64,000 nucleotides of DNA from Dipteronia dyeriana (GCA_032871835.1 CM065296.1:55767288-55831287), one strand, 5' to 3'; shown: positions 1 to 12,928, counted from the stretch's first letter. The notes: generated by a model from the letters alone, not told the origin. Made by a program: numbers and translations.

Positions 1-981
1 CTATACATAAATGAGTTTATGTACTGTTTTATTGATAATATAATATTTGATTATTTAATTATATATATGATATAATAATTTGATTATTTTATTGTATATA
101 AAATAATAATTTGATTATTTAATTATATGTATAATAATGATTAATTAAATCCTATATAATATATATTTTCTTTGTTGAAGGTGGGTGGTGGTGACTTTGT
201 GCACCACCCACAAAAAACGTTTTTTTTTTAATTTTTTTTTTAAAGAGCAATGACTAATGGTGATGGTCAGGTGAAGAAAAACAACAAAAATTAAATCAAA
301 CGATAATTGCTCTAGTTTTTTGTTTCACAACAACTCTGTGAAGTTTTCTTGCTTTTAACTTTCATAAAAAGTTTTTTGTTTTATTCAAATACATTTAAAC
401 CAAGTTGAATTGAAGTTCCTACTCTATGCCTCACTTTGCCAACCACCCTACCTCTCTCTCGATATGTAAAGTCCACAATGAAGAAAGAACAAAGAGTGTG
501 TTCTTGTATTTTTTTTTTGTGAGAAAGGGAAACAAATAAGAGTTCTTGGTTCTTTGTAGAGAGAGATATATAGAAATAAAATAAAGTTTTTTAAAAAAAT
601 AATAGCCTCTGAAGAATATTGTGAGAGAGTTTCTCAATATTTTTCTTGTTGTCTCAAGAGTTGAGTACAAATTCGAGAGTCAAAATTTTGGTTGAATACC
701 GAGACGTCTACTCATCGGTTCTTTTGTGTCGGAGATTCAGTGTGGAAGAACTTGGTTCAAGGGAATCACGAAGATCCTAAAGTGGAAGAACTCGGATCAA
801 GGGAATCACGAAAAGTCTACAAGGGTAACTATTTATTCCCTTACTATTTCTAGTTTAATATTATAATTAATATAATCACAACGATCCAGCTAAAACTGTT
901 TTGTTTTATATCAAATTTTTTGAAACCGGGCCCGCCGCTCTTTCGTTACGCGATAGTGATTTTTGGTTCCCGTAACCAACA
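1..981 (+). mobile_element. Right part of a copia-type LTR (solo or 3' LTR) inserted in an RNase H gene
   Basis: AT-rich sequence with no credible gene. It ends in ACCAACA at 981, and the next base resumes copia RNase H coding. The last 100 bases, with a CCGCTC-type pyrimidine-rich motif before the terminus, resemble the end of the LTR at 1232-3017. No tRNA primer site follows, so this is a solo LTR or a 3' LTR rather than a 5' LTR. Its start lies left of the window. Orientation is inferred from the terminal motif; a minus-strand LTR starting TGTTGG is the alternative. Confidence 0.5.
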
Positions 982-1219
982 GTGATAACAACGGTACTGT
1001 GGCTAATTCCAAAGAACCAAGAAGCCACAAGAGAGGGAAGCATACATTGAGAAAGTATCATCTCATCAGAGAGATAGTGTAGAGAGGAGATGTGACCGTG
1101 ACCAAGATAGCATCATAAGACAATCATGCTGATCCATTTACAAAGACCTTACCAGCTAAAGTGTTTGAAAGTCACCTAGAAGGTCTAAGGTTACGAGACA
1201 TGACTCACATGCTTTAGTT
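982..1219 (+). pseudogene. Copia RNase H C-terminal remnant
   Basis: Translation gives the end of a Ty1/copia RNase H: DNNGTVANSKEPRSHKRGKH, a YHLIREIV segment, then a KIAS stretch and a terminal RDMTHML. The complete domain degrades the RNA strand of the RNA/DNA hybrid during reverse transcription. Only about the last 80 residues remain, and they include in-frame TAG and TAA codons. The N-terminal part is cut off by the LTR ending at 981. A polypurine tract and LTR follow directly, as expected for the 3' end of an element. Confidence 0.8.
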
Positions 1220-1220
1220 C

Positions 1221-1231
1221 AAGTAGGAGAT
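1221..1231 (+). other. Polypurine tract of copia element
   Basis: AAGTAGGAGAT lies directly before the TGTTGG start of the LTR. This is the usual place for priming plus-strand DNA synthesis, and the same layout recurs at 15343-15353 and 54830-54841. Confidence 0.75.
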
Positions 1232-3017
1232 TGTTGGGGTTTTTGCCCTACAGATTGTAGTTTGTAAATGTGATTTGAACATAAATAAAAGAAGTAGTAT
1301 ATTCATTCATTTTGTGTCATACTTTATATAAAACATGTGCACTTAACATCCAAGATTGGAAGATATAATTTCGAACCAAGTATATGAGTGTCATATACAG
1401 ATAGATTCGGTTTGAAACGAGCAATCTAAAGAGTTCGTAGATAGCAAATAAAGCTGGATACTTTTTTTGCTGTTAATCTACAGCCGCGGTCCATTCCGCA
1501 AAGTACAGTGATCTTATCCTGGATGATTTACATGGTGATATGAGAATGGAGGCATCTCGTATGGTGTGATCATATAGGACTAGCCATGATTTATATGAAT
1601 CTCTTACTAAGATCCGTTTACATTGAGATTCATATTTATCGACAAATGATGACTATATGTAGGTGATCTTAATCCTAAGTGTCTTATCGACTCCTTCAGG
1701 TTAGGCCGTAGTCTTTGATGCACCGTGGGTAAGGTCAGAGTTACATTCTTGATCTATGTGCTTCGTATGTTGGGATTTTAGTTTGGCTTGTGGCTGGGAA
1801 GATTTATACGCAATAGTGAAATCCACTCATTCTTGAGAGAAGTAGATAGTAGTTCCCTTAAGGGTTGATTTTGGGCTTGAACAATTTGAGAACTCTTCTA
1901 ATTCCGTGAGGAATGTGGGATTTATTGTTCATTAAAAAAATCAATGGTACTTATTGGAAAGATGTAATTGGAGGGGTATAGTAGATATTATGACACATCT
2001 CTAATTATGAACTACTTGTGAAGAATCATACCATATGTAATAGCTATATCGATGGACATCAAGAGTTATTGGTTTGTGTGAAAACGTCTATAGTTGAGAG
2101 AGTGCAGCTTCGAGTTTTTAGTGGAATAACACCGAAGTTAATAATTATGAAATATTAATTGATAAGTTTAATTAGCTATTTCTAAGGATTATTAGAGCTC
2201 AAAATATTGTGGGTTCATTAGGTCCCCTTGATAGCCCGATCGATTTAGGTAACAAGGGTCATGGTTAATTAATTGGATTATCCAATTAATTGTGTTATGA
2301 AAGTGACACATGTTTAATCAGAAATTAGTTGAATAATGAGATTATTTAATTAGTGGAAAGTAATTATTATGTTAATTAAATAATTAGATTATTTAATTAT
2401 GTAATTAATCATTATTGGAGGGTGTTCTTTGATATTCAATTTTGAAAGATAAGATACTGTGATTATTTTATTTTTAATTAAATATTGAATTTGAATTTAA
2501 AAAGTTTAAATTCAAGCTTTATTAATATCTATTAAAAGATATCAGATATCTTTTAAAAGGATTTATTAAAATTTAAATCAGTTTAACATATATATATATA
2601 TGATTTATATATTTTATGTAGCTGATTTTACGGTACAACACAAGAATACAATCAGAAATTGGTTTGAGCGTAAAAAGAACTAGAAGAAACAAAAAAACAT
2701 TCTTAGTTTTTTAATCAACCATAGAAAGTTTCTCCCTTCTCTCTTCTACCTCCGGCAGTTCCTGAGTTCCGTGACGCGTTCCCACGCAGTCACCAGTCCC
2801 GGGAGATAGCGAGGAAAATCCTATTGGTTCAGATCAGGAGCAGATCAAATTAAAGAGAAGGAGCCTTTAACACAGGTATGAAGAAAAATGTTTTCTTTCT
2901 CCTTTCCTTGTTATCCTATTTTACTGTATATAGTAGGTTTATGTTTTCGATCACTTTATAATCTTATTTTTTACAAAAACCTTCCGCTATGTGATCGGTA
3001 AAACCTGGGCACCAACA
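1232..3017 (+). mobile_element. 3' LTR of a copia element (about 1.79 kb)
   Basis: Starts TGTTGGGG after a polypurine tract and ends GCACCAACA, giving TGTTGG...CCAACA inverted termini. It follows a copia RNase H remnant, so it is a 3' LTR. Length and start resemble Angela/BARE-type copia LTRs, but its sequence differs from the TGTTAGGATT family found at 5282-10312. The base after 3017 resumes SIRE-like Gag coding within the zinc-knuckle region, so this element sits inside an older SIRE-like element. The 5' half lies outside the window. Confidence 0.8.
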
Positions 3018-4475
3018 AGTAAGGCATATAAGACATAGATGTTTTGTTTACATTCGCGAGTGTAAATATGCCAATGATTTGCGTGATATCTCTTTGTTGA
3101 ATGGTCCTAGGCAATCATCAATGTATAGATTTAGAACTAGACCGAAAAGGATCTTTGAAAAGCATGTTGAGAATAAAGTTGTTGATGACTTGTATGTGAA
3201 ATTTTTTGTTGTATCTCACTCTACTACGCGTAAGAAAGTTGATATTGTTTTTTTATTTGTTTGAAAATGTGACTAATAGAGTCAATGTGCATAATAACAA
3301 GTCAAAGCATGTTAATAGAAATAAGAATGAGAAACTTGTTAAGAAAGTATGGGTTAGAAAAGGCACAACACAATGTCTTATTGCACAATATGCTCTTAGA
3401 GCTAACGCATCCTAATGTTGGTACCTAGATAACGTATGCTCTAGGAATATGACCAGCAACAAAGAGTTCTTTAAGAATCTTGTTATGAAGGATGGTGGAT
3501 GGGTTACTTTTCATGATGACACCAAAAAGAAAGTTCTAATCAATGGAACAATTTGTATCCCCTGCCAAAACTTAGAAACACCTTGTATGTAGATGGTCTA
3601 CAAGCATTACTCACTTGTGTGAAATCTTGTAAGAAGTTAGTTTTAACAAGGATGTATGTGCCATAACTGATAAAAAAGGAAAAGTTGTTTTAGAAGTCAA
3701 AAGATCTTTAGATAATTGCTACTGTCTAAAGATAGATCCTCTAACTTGTAATATGGCAAATGAGAGTAACAAGTTTAATTCGTGGCAACAAAGATTAGGC
3801 CACATGAATTTTAAAGATTTAAGAAGCTTGAAAAATATAGCATTGTTATAGGTCTACCTAATCTTGGTAAAAAACTTGATGGTGTTTGTGAACCTTGTTA
3901 ATTAGGTAAACAAACCAAATTGTCTCATAAAAAAAGCACTTACATAGCTACAGAGAAGCCTTTAGAACTTGTGCATATGGACCTAATGTGACCAATTCAT
4001 ACTGAAAGCATCAATGACAAGAAATACATTTTTATATGCGTTAATGATTTCTCTATGTTTGGTTGGCATTATTTTCTTAGGAACAAGACAGAAACTTTCG
4101 ATTACTTCTAGAAATTTGTAATCAAGTTCAAAGTGAAAAAGGTCTTGGAATTAAGAAAATTTGTCACATTATGAGTGATCATGGGATTGAGTTTGAGTTT
4201 CAAATTTTGTGAGTTTTATGATGACTTAGGGATATCTCACGATTTCTCGGCTCCTAAAATTCTTCAACAAAATGGTGTTGTTGAGAGGAAGAATCGTGTC
4301 TTGCAAGAGATGGCTAGAGTCATGCTCAATAGCAAGAAAGTTCCTAGGAACCTTTGGGCAGAAGCGATCAATACCACTTGCTATGTTTCTAATAGTTTTT
4401 GGAAGGCCAGGCATAAAACAAACCACCTATGAGCTTTGGAAGGGCAAGAAGCCTAATGTGAGTTATTTTCAAATT
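3018..4475 (+). pseudogene. SIRE-like copia fragment: gag end, protease, integrase
   Basis: The order is: the end of a Gag zinc knuckle and the NGPR...SSMY tail; a retropepsin site reading WYLDNVCSRNMT, where functional relatives have D-S-G, so the catalytic Gly is replaced; a GAG-pre-integrase segment (WQQRLGHMNF); then the integrase core. Integrase shows the first Asp in LVHMDLM, the second in MSDHGIEFE and the Glu in QQNGVVERKNR, followed by LWAEAINTTCY and YELWKGKKP. Many stops and frameshifts make it non-functional. Its tail is close to 51802-52115 of the pol-less SIRE-like element, so the two are related. It stops near 4475, where copia gag-leader sequence begins. Confidence 0.85.
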
Positions 4476-5281
4476 ATTTCATTTAATTCAAGATAAATAT
4501 TCAAAAGTTCTTTATCATGATTGTTTACTTATGTAATTTTTGTTATTATTCAAAAATCATGACCCTATCCCTAATCAACATCATAAAAGATAATACTTTA
4601 ACTGGTGATAATTATGGCACATTGAAAAGGAAAATTGGGTTGTTGTTACAAGCTGAAAAACATAAGTTTGTTATGTGTACCCCTAAACCACCAACACCTA
4701 CTAATGAATCTACTGAGGAGCAAAGAGATAAGTATCGGCAGTGGAAGACCTAAGATGAGATGGCCAAATGTTACATTATTGCCACCATCTCCGACGTGTA
4801 GCAACAACAACATGAAGGAATAAAGACTATTGCCGATATAATGATGTCTCTGGAGGATATGCTTGCTATGAAGTCCAGGATGACTATGAGAGAGGCAGTG
4901 ACTGGTTTTATAAATCTTAGGATGAAACCTTGACAGACTGTGAAAGATCACATGATGAAAGTCATAGTTCATCTCAACATTGTTGAATTCAATAGTGCTG
5001 AGATAAATGGTGAGACGAATATTGACATGATATTTAACTCACTGTCGGATTCCCTTGAACAATTTAAGTTGGAATACACCTTGAACAATAAGGAATACAC
5101 CTTGCAGGGCCTGATGCAAGATGTTTAAGCATCGAGAAAATCCTTATGAAAGGTAAGAGTCAAGAGATTCATACGGTAGGTAAAGTTGCTACTATTAAGA
5201 CCCATAAGAAGGTTAAGAAACAACATAAGAAAAAGCAACTTGGGACTACCAAGAAGGAGACCAAGATAGTAACCAAGATCA
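4476..5281 (+). pseudogene. Copia gag fragment (copy A)
   Basis: Homologous by eye to the gag genes at 11725-12645 and 32986-33640. It starts in the leader (TTTAATTCAAGATAAATATT), then encodes MTLSLINIIKDNTLTGDNY near 4560 and the UBN2-type Gag core (VKDHMMKVIVHLNIVE, then NSLSDSLEQFKLEYTLNNKE). Several stops and frameshifts are present. It ends at ACCAAGATCA, just before the zinc-knuckle codons seen in copy B, where an LTR begins abruptly. It is most likely a relic of an older element into which element B inserted. Confidence 0.75.
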
Positions 5282-6744
5282 TGTTGAGATTATGCTCAAT
5301 AGCAAAAGTGTAATAATGTATTTGACAATCTTTTCAAATTAATAAAGTGATTTCTAGTTTAACAAATCTTATAGCATTTATAGTTAAATTATTATAATTG
5401 TCAAAAGTAAATAATCATAAGGTCAAAAGACTATGAGAAAAGAAGAATTGTCTGTACAACTGGATATGTATGAGGTATGCACAATTCTTTAGCTAGTCTT
5501 GAACAATAATCACAACTTACGATAAAGGTTGGGTGCCTTTATCTTTTTAAAGTTGTAGATTCTTCGCTAGCATTTGAGTGTGATCAAATGTGTTATGTTG
5601 AGTCTAAAATCTTCAAAGTGTGGTGTCTTTGGGTAAAACAATTTACTGCACTAGGTGCATTGAACACTATCATAGTGAGATACTATAGCCAGAACCGCCA
5701 AAGAAAAAAAGTTTTTATTTGAGAACATTCGGAGAGTCTATCTCAATCCTGAGATAAATGATGGACTTATGGTTACAAGTGTTATCATTTGAGCTATCAA
5801 TGAGTACGATTATATGGCATAGTCATCCTCGATAGTTTGTTAGTATACATTTGTTAATCGATATAGGACTTTATTTATAAATATGAACATCGTGACTCCA
5901 TTTATTAAATGTGAGTAGAATATCATCATATGGATATTTTGAAGTATTCGATATTAAATCTTAACGTTAAGTTTTCAATAGTAACTAATGAAATATGACT
6001 TATGGACAAGTCAAAATATCCAAGTTCAAAATGTGGTCATAAGAGTAAATATGATAACTAGGAGAACTATAGGTCGTCACGAGCTCTTGGCAATTACTGG
6101 TATTCTTCACGAGGATACACTATCTCCATGATTGTCCAGGGTACGAATGAGGAACATTAACTTATTCTATATTTATTTAAGAGTTCAGTTTTAGTTCTTT
6201 AGTGGAATGAACTAAAATTAATAGATCGGACCTAACTGAATCATTTGTTGATTGTGATTAGGTTATGTCTATTGGAGCTTAAATTTTGAAAGCCCGCCAA
6301 GATCCCCAATTCACACGAACTTGCTTGGATCACTTGATATATTCTACCGAACCAATTTCTAGGTCCATCTAGAATTGTTTTTTTTTAATCCAAAAGTTTT
6401 GGAGAGTTACGGTCATGTGTGACCACGACATGCGAGATCACTTCAAAATACCTGGATTGGGTGTCCAAGGCTGTGAGAATTCTTGGGCGGCCCTATTGGG
6501 GTGCCATTAGCATTCCATTTATACAATACAAATATAATTTGTACAATTTTAATTATATGGGCTGTTTTATTATATTAATGTATTAATTTAAGGCATGTGG
6601 ACTTGTTTCTTTTTTAGTAAGAATGTGTCTAGTTCACATGTGGACTTTTTAAAGTCTAATGGATTTAATAAAATGGAAAAGCAATATATGGCCCATATAT
6701 TTGGCTTGGGTGGCAAGGGCTAACATAATAGCCTAATATATTAT
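5282..6744 (+). mobile_element. Truncated copia LTR, tandem unit 1
   Basis: Starts TGTTGAGATTATGCTC and follows the family LTR for 1,463 bp, then stops after AATAGCCTAATATATTA, where the full LTR at 8207 would continue for roughly 640 bp more. It abuts a second, nearly identical unit with the same truncation point. It begins right after a gag fragment, with no RNase H or polypurine tract before it. Confidence 0.85.
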
Positions 6745-8206
6745 TGTTAGGATTATGCTCGATCGCAAGAGTATAATATTGTATTTGACAATCTTTTCAT
6801 ATTAATAAAGTGATTTCTAGTTTAACAAATCTTATAGCATTTATAGTTTAATTATTATAATTGTCAAAAGTAAATAATCATAAGGTCAAAAGACTATGAG
6901 AAAATAAGAATTGTTTGTACAACTGGATATGTATGAGGTGGACATAATTATTTAATTAGTCTTGAACAATAATCACAACTTACGATAAAGGTTGGGTGCC
7001 TTTATCTTTTTAAAGTTGTAGATTTTTTGCTAGCATTTGAGTGTGATCAAATGTGTTATGGTGAGTCTAAAATCTTCAAAGTGTGGTGTCTTTGGGTAAA
7101 ACAATTTACTGCACCAGGTGCATTGAATACTATCATAGTGAGATACTATAGCCAGAACCGTCAAAGAAAAAAAGTTTTTATTTGAGAACATTCGGAGAGT
7201 CTATCTCAATCCTGAGATAAATGATGGACTTATGGTTACAAGTGTTATCATTTGAGCTATCAATGAGTACGATTATATGGAATAGTCATCCTCGATAGTT
7301 TGTTAGTATACATTTGTTAGTCGATATAGGACTTTATTTATAAATATGAACATCGTGACTTCATTTATTAAATGTGAGTAGAATATCATCATATGGATAT
7401 TTTGAGGTGTTCGATATTAAATCTTAACGTTAAGTTTTCAATAGTAACTAATGAAATATGACTTATGGACAAGTCAAAATATCCAAGTTCACAATGTGGT
7501 CATATGAGTAAATATGATAACTAGGAGAACTATTGGTCGTCACGAGCTCTTGGCAATCACTGGTATTCTTCACGAGGATACACTATCTCCATGATTGTCC
7601 AGGGTACGAATGAGGAACACTAACTTATTCTATATTTATTTAAGAGTTCAGTTTTAGTTCTTTAGTGGAATGAACTAAAATTAATAGATCGGACCTAACT
7701 GAATCATTTGTTGATTGTGATTAGGTTATGTCTATTGGAGCTTAAATTTTGAAAGCCCGCTAAGTTCCACAATTCACATGAACTTGCATGGATCACTTGA
7801 TATATTCTACTGAACCAATTTCTAGGTCCATCTAGAATTGTTTTTTTTTATCCAAAAGTTTTGGAGAGTTACGGTCATGTGTGACCACGACATGCGGGAT
7901 CACTTCAAAATACCTGGATTGGGTGTCCAAGGATGTGGGAATTCTTGGGCGTCCCTATTGGGGTGCCATTAGCATTCCATTTATACAATAAAAATATAAT
8001 TTGTACATTTTTAATTATATGGGCTGTTTAATTATATTAATGTATTAATTTAAGGCATGTGGACTTGTTTCTTTTTTAGTAAGAATGTGTCTAGTTCACA
8101 TGTGGACTTTTTAAAGTCTAATGGATTTAATAAAATGGAAAAACAATATATGGCCCATATATTTGGCTTGGGTGGCAAGGGCTAACATAATAGCCTAATA
8201 TATTGT
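6745..8206 (+). mobile_element. Truncated copia LTR, tandem unit 2
   Basis: Starts TGTTAGGATTATGCTC and runs 1,462 bp to the same internal breakpoint as unit 1. By eye it differs from unit 1 at only a few percent of positions and is clearly further from the full LTR that follows, so units 1 and 2 look like a later duplication. Confidence 0.85.
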
Positions 8207-10312
8207 TGTTAGGATTATGCACGATAACACGAGTATAATATTGTATTTGACAGTCTTTTCATATTAATAAAGTGATTTTTAGTTTAACAAATCTTGTAGC
8301 ATTTATAGTTTAATTATTATAATTGTCAAATTAAATAATCATAAGGTCAAAAGACTATGAGAAAAGAAGAATTGTTTTTACATCTAGATATGTTTGAGGT
8401 AGGCACAATTCTTTAGTTAGTCTTGTGTAATATTCACAACTTAAGATTAAAGGTTGGGCGCCTTTATCTTGTCAAAGTTGTAGATTCTTTTGCTAGCATT
8501 TGAGTGGGATAAAATATGTTATGATGAGTCTAAAATCATCAAAGTGTGGTGTCTTTGGGCAAAAGAATCTAGTGCACTGGGTGCATTGAATAGGATCACA
8601 ATGAAATACTTTATCTAGAACCGTCAATAGATAAAAGTTTTTCATTTGAAGACAATCGGAGAGTCTATCTCAATCCTGAGATAAATGATGGACTCATAGT
8701 CTATCCTCGATAGTTTGGTGGTATTCATTTGTTAATCAATAGAGGACTTCATTTATAGATATGGACATCGTGGCTCCATATATTAAATGAGAGTATAATA
8801 TCATCATATGGATGTTTTGAGGTATTGGATATTAAATCTTAACGTTAAGTTTTCAATAGTTACTATTGAAACATGGCTTCTGGACAAGTCAAAATATCCA
8901 AGTTCAAAATGTGGTCATTTGAGTAAATATGGTAACTTGGAGAGCTATAGGCGGTCTATGAGCTCTTGGCGATTATTGGTATTCTTCACGAGGATACACT
9001 TTCTCCAATAAGGTTGTCTAGGGTATGAGTGAGTAACATCAACTTATTCTATCTTTAATTAAGAGTTCAATTTTAGTTCTTTAGTGGAATGAACTAAAAT
9101 TAAATATATCAGACCTAAGTGAATCATTTGTTGATTGTGATTGGGTTGTGTCTATTGGAGCTTAAATTTAGATAGCCCGCCAAGACCCCCTTATCCACAC
9201 GAACTTGCATGGATCACTTGATATATTCTACCGGACCAATTTAGGGGTCCATTTAGAATTGTATTAAGGCATGTGAACTTGTTTCTTTTTGTAAGAATAT
9301 GCCTAGTTCATATGTGGAATTTTTATTAAGTTCCAATTGATTTAATAAAATAAGAAAAATAATATATGGCCTATATACATGTGTTGGGTGGCAAGGCTAT
9401 AAAGAATAGCTTAAATTATATTAATTTTATTTTATTATTTAATTAAATGGAAATTTATTAATTTTGTGATTAATTAATTATTTAATTAAAAGTCAAAATC
9501 TTTTTCTATTAGGAGATGGTCTCCTAATATTATACTATTGTTGGTAGTATAATTAATATTAAAGACTACATTTGATAAGTAGATAAATAAAATAAATTAT
9601 TTATCTAATCAAATTAGGAAGTCTTTAATATGGTTACAAGTACACTATTGAGTTGGATTAGGAGTCTTGGTGTAGGGTAGAATTCTTTTTAGAAAAGGAT
9701 TCTTAACTACAAAGTAAATCCTTCTTAGGAGAGGATTTGGTCTCATATATATACTACTTGTAAATTTCGACCAAGCCTTAGTTTTTGGTGTGAGAAGTTG
9801 TTTTTTTATTGTTATAAAAAAAACTTCGTCCAACTCATTGTGTGAAGAATTCGGCCAAGCATAGAGAAAGGAGGGAACGTTTTTGTTTTCGATAGTACAA
9901 TAGTATCCTTTGCATCAAAAGGGTTTTGTGTACTACATCGAATCAAGGTTCACACGAGTTTCAATCAAATTGATTGATAATTCAAAAGTGACCGGACGTT
10001 CGTGATTTTTCTCTTGAAGGATTATTGTGACTAACAAAGAAGAAGATTTTGTTTGTTTCTATCCTCAGGTATACAATTGAAAGAAAAGGAGCCCACACTT
10101 CAAGGTGATTCACGTTCGCGATTGGATTAGAAGATCTTGCGGATTCAATTCGACGCTAGTTCAATCGTCACAAAAAAAAGGTACGATACTTATTATATAC
10201 ATCAATTAATTTAGGGTTAAGGTTCTTGTTATTAAAAGCAATTTTTTTTATATGCAAACCCTTATTTTTTAATTTTATCACTCTTCCGCTGCGCGTGGTT
10301 TTTTTCCCTACA
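8207..10312 (+). mobile_element. Full 5' LTR of copia element B
   Basis: 2,106 bp, TGTTAGGATTATGC to CCCTACA, followed after two bases by a TGGTATCAGAGC primer site. The start and the CCTACA end resemble Angela/BARE-1 LTRs, so that lineage is my best guess. The last 900 bases contain the tail that the two preceding units lack. Short open frames inside have no recognisable product. Confidence 0.9.
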
Positions 10313-10314
10313 AT

Positions 10315-10326
10315 TGGTATCAGAGC
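10315..10326 (+). other. Primer binding site (initiator Met tRNA type)
   Basis: TGGTATCAGAGC is the standard plant copia primer site complementary to the 3' end of initiator methionine tRNA. It lies two bases after the LTR end and fixes the orientation as plus. Confidence 0.92.
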
Positions 10327-10452
10327 CTGTTTGTATCCTTGATTAATTGATGTATGTGTTCGTGAATCTTTTACTTTTTTTTTTGTATATATGCATGTTT
10401 TAGAAAGAGATGACACTCTAGGTATTCACATATATATTTACATTGGACTGTA

Positions 10453-10500
<48 letters not shown>

Positions 10501-11724
10501 GTGGTTTGTTATTGCTCAATTTTGGTCCTAGAATTTCAATGTTTTTTATTTTGGGATTGTAACAAGAAGGGTGGTCTATCATCGCCATAATTTCCTTCTT
10601 GGTAGTTGCTAAGTTTCTTTTTTATTTTGTTGTTGTAATAAAAAAAACTGCACTATTGTAATAAAAAAAACTGCAGTATTTTTTTTTTTTATAATTCTTC
10701 TGTAATACATTCAAGTACCGAAGACTCGAAGGTTTGAAGAATTAGATGCAGCTGAAACAAGTTTGGGACCGTGCGAGCCGTAGCAACGAACGTGCGTGCA
10801 AAGAGCGCGCAGCCACGTTTGTTGTGGCATGGGCTGCGCACGGCAGCCCTTTGGTAGCCATGGGCTGTGCATGGCAGCCCTTTACGGGTTTGTGGCATGC
10901 GCACGCCCATGGGTAAGGGTGATGGGTGCATATGCCCATGGAAGGTAGCCGAGGGAGTCCGAATGACGAAGGTCGTATGAAGACTTGTTCGCTAAGAAAG
11001 GAGTTCTTGTATTCCAAGATATATGTAATTTACTTGTTTTTCTAGGATGGACCAAAATTGTAGCTATTTATATTTTTATAAATACTGCAATGTTTGTCAT
11101 TGTTTGATAACATGTCATATAGCTTAGGAGTGCCACTCATATATCTCTTTTGGTATGAACATGCATTGAATGGTTTAAGTATCTAAATTGACATCTAGAT
11201 AACTTGGTAAATCATTCTTTGGAATTCGATCACACACCTTAAATAATTGAGTGGGAGAAGGTGTTTTGGAGCACCTACGGCCTCCAAGTTTAGTTGAGCT
11301 CGTGAATAACCTCCCAAGAGGTATTCATGAATGGAATTTAGCAAGATACTTCCTTACAAGGATAGACTAGACAATTTGCCCAAACGATATCTACTCCTAA
11401 AGGAGGGATATTCGTGAGGGATTATATTGAAGGTCAATAACTTGGTAACACACTTAATGTAATTTTATTAATATCCTCCCAAGAGTTCTTGTTAATAAAA
11501 TTGTAAGGCTAAAATAGAAAACGTTGGTTGTTATGTTAACAATTAGGTAAGACCTAGTCCAACTAGTAAGTGGTGGGTACTCCCAAAGGAGGTGTGACAT
11601 TTATAGGTGTTGGATCACCGTTGAATTTTTACGATTGTATTATTTTATTTAATTCAAGATAAATATTCAAAAGTGCTATATCATGATTGTTTACTTATAT
11701 AATTTTTGTTATTAAAAAGAAATC
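10327..11724 (+). other. Untranslated leader of copia element B
   Basis: About 1.4 kb between primer site and gag with no conserved protein. It holds a TA microsatellite, a GC-richer stretch at about 10750-10990 with repeated GGCAGCCCTTT and CCATGGGC motifs, and a tail leading to the gag ATG. Element C has the same leader (22247-22439 plus 31791-32985), including the GC-richer stretch, so it is a family feature. The minus-strand open frames in it are not supported as genes. Confidence 0.75.
10455..10498. repeat. TA dinucleotide microsatellite
   Basis: An uninterrupted run of about 21 TA units in the leader of element B. An interrupted run sits at the equivalent place in element C (22374-22420). 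Confidence 0.95.
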
Positions 11725-12645
11725 ATGACCCCATCCCTAATCAATATTCTAAAAGATAATACTTTAACAGATGATAATTATGTCACATGGAAAAGGAATA
11801 TTGGGTTGTTGTTGCAAGATGAAAAGTATAAGTTCATTCTGTATATTCCTTAACCACCAAACTAATGAATCTAACTCAGGAAGCAAAGAGATGAGTATCA
11901 GTAGTGGAAGTCTTTAGATGAGATGGCTAAATGTACGTTACATTATGGCCATCATCTCCAACGTGTTGCAACAGCAACATGAAAGAATGGAGACTGCTGC
12001 CGATATAATAATGTCTCTAGAGAAGATGTTTGCTATGAGGTCTAGGATGACTAAGAGAGATAGGCAGTGATTGCTTTTATGAATCTTAGGACGAAACCTG
12101 GACAGGGTGTGAAAGATCACATGATAAAAGTCATAGCACATCTCAACATTGCTGAACTGAATGATGCTAAGATATATGGTGAGACCAAAATTGACATGAT
12201 TGTCAACTCACTATCGGATTCCTTTGATCAATCAAGTTGGACTACACCTTGAATAATAAGGAATACACCTTGCAAGGCCTGATGCAAGATGTTCAAAGAG
12301 CGAAAAAAATCCTTGTGAAAGGCAAGGGTCAAGAGATTCATATACTTGGCATGTTGCTACTGTTAAAGACCCGTAAGAAGGTCAAGAGACAACAAAAGAA
12401 AAAGTAACTTGAGTCTTCTTAGAAGGAGACCAAGAAAGTAACCAAGATCAAAGGAAAATGTTTCTTTTGTGGTGAAAAGGGTCAAAGGAATAGACTGAAT
12501 AAGAATGAATTCAACTTGCATTTAGGCAATGGAGCGTTGGTGTCTACTAGTGCAGTGGGAGATATTAGAATCAATTTTGATTCTTATAGGCAATTAGTTT
12601 CAATAAACGTTTATTATGTACCACAATTCAAGAATTTTGTTTGTT
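11725..12645 (+). pseudogene. Gag of copia element B, start of protease region
   Basis: Starts at an ATG shared with copy C (MTPSLINILKDNTL). Gag packages the element RNA into cytoplasmic particles. The core is recognisable by FMNLRTKPGQGVKDHMIKV near 12078 and a NSLSDSFDQ motif near 12207. The zinc knuckle near 12470 reads CFFCGEKGQ and then loses the final His and Cys ligands of the normal CX2CX4HX4C, so it is broken. Frameshifts and stops occur. The NLHLGNGALVSTSAVGDI segment marks the start of the protease/pol region. The reading is cut near 12645 by a minus-strand CRM-like insertion. Confidence 0.8.
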
Positions 12646-12928
12646 TTGGTTAAGAAGACAATATTTAAATATTTCCCAAACCGAAACAAGAATGATATGA
12701 ACAAAGAAAGATTTTTGGAATTTTGCAAGAATTCCTTGAATCCGCAATACTTTTTTTTTGTTTTTTTTGTGTGCGGAAAACAAAGAAGAATGATAATAAC
12801 CTCAAGAAGCACAACAATTAAGATGAATTATAGATACGGTGCTATAAGATGAAGAAGAAAATAAAGTGATAAAAAAAAGCTAAAAGAACAACAAATAAAT
12901 GGATATGCAAACCTCAAACTTGAACCAG
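12646..12928 (-). other. Leader fragment of a CRM-like gypsy element
   Basis: On the minus strand this follows the primer site at 12929-12940. It is A/T rich with no recognised coding. It ends near 12645, where element B Gag/protease sequence is met, so the rest of the gypsy element is missing. Confidence 0.6.

Noticed and set aside
431..670. Minus-strand open frame of 79 codons
   Set aside because: Low-complexity AT-rich LTR sequence with Phe/Tyr/Leu bias and no family resemblance; expected by chance.
10311..10326. Initiator tRNA-like sequence TGGTATCAGAGC as a tRNA gene
   Set aside because: Only 12 bases match and there is no cloverleaf; it is a primer binding site next to an LTR.
10689..11017. 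Two overlapping minus-strand open frames with Cys/His/Ala-rich products in the copia leader
   Set aside because: They lie in the non-coding leader. The matching place in element C (31970-32186) has different, shorter frames, so no protein is conserved.
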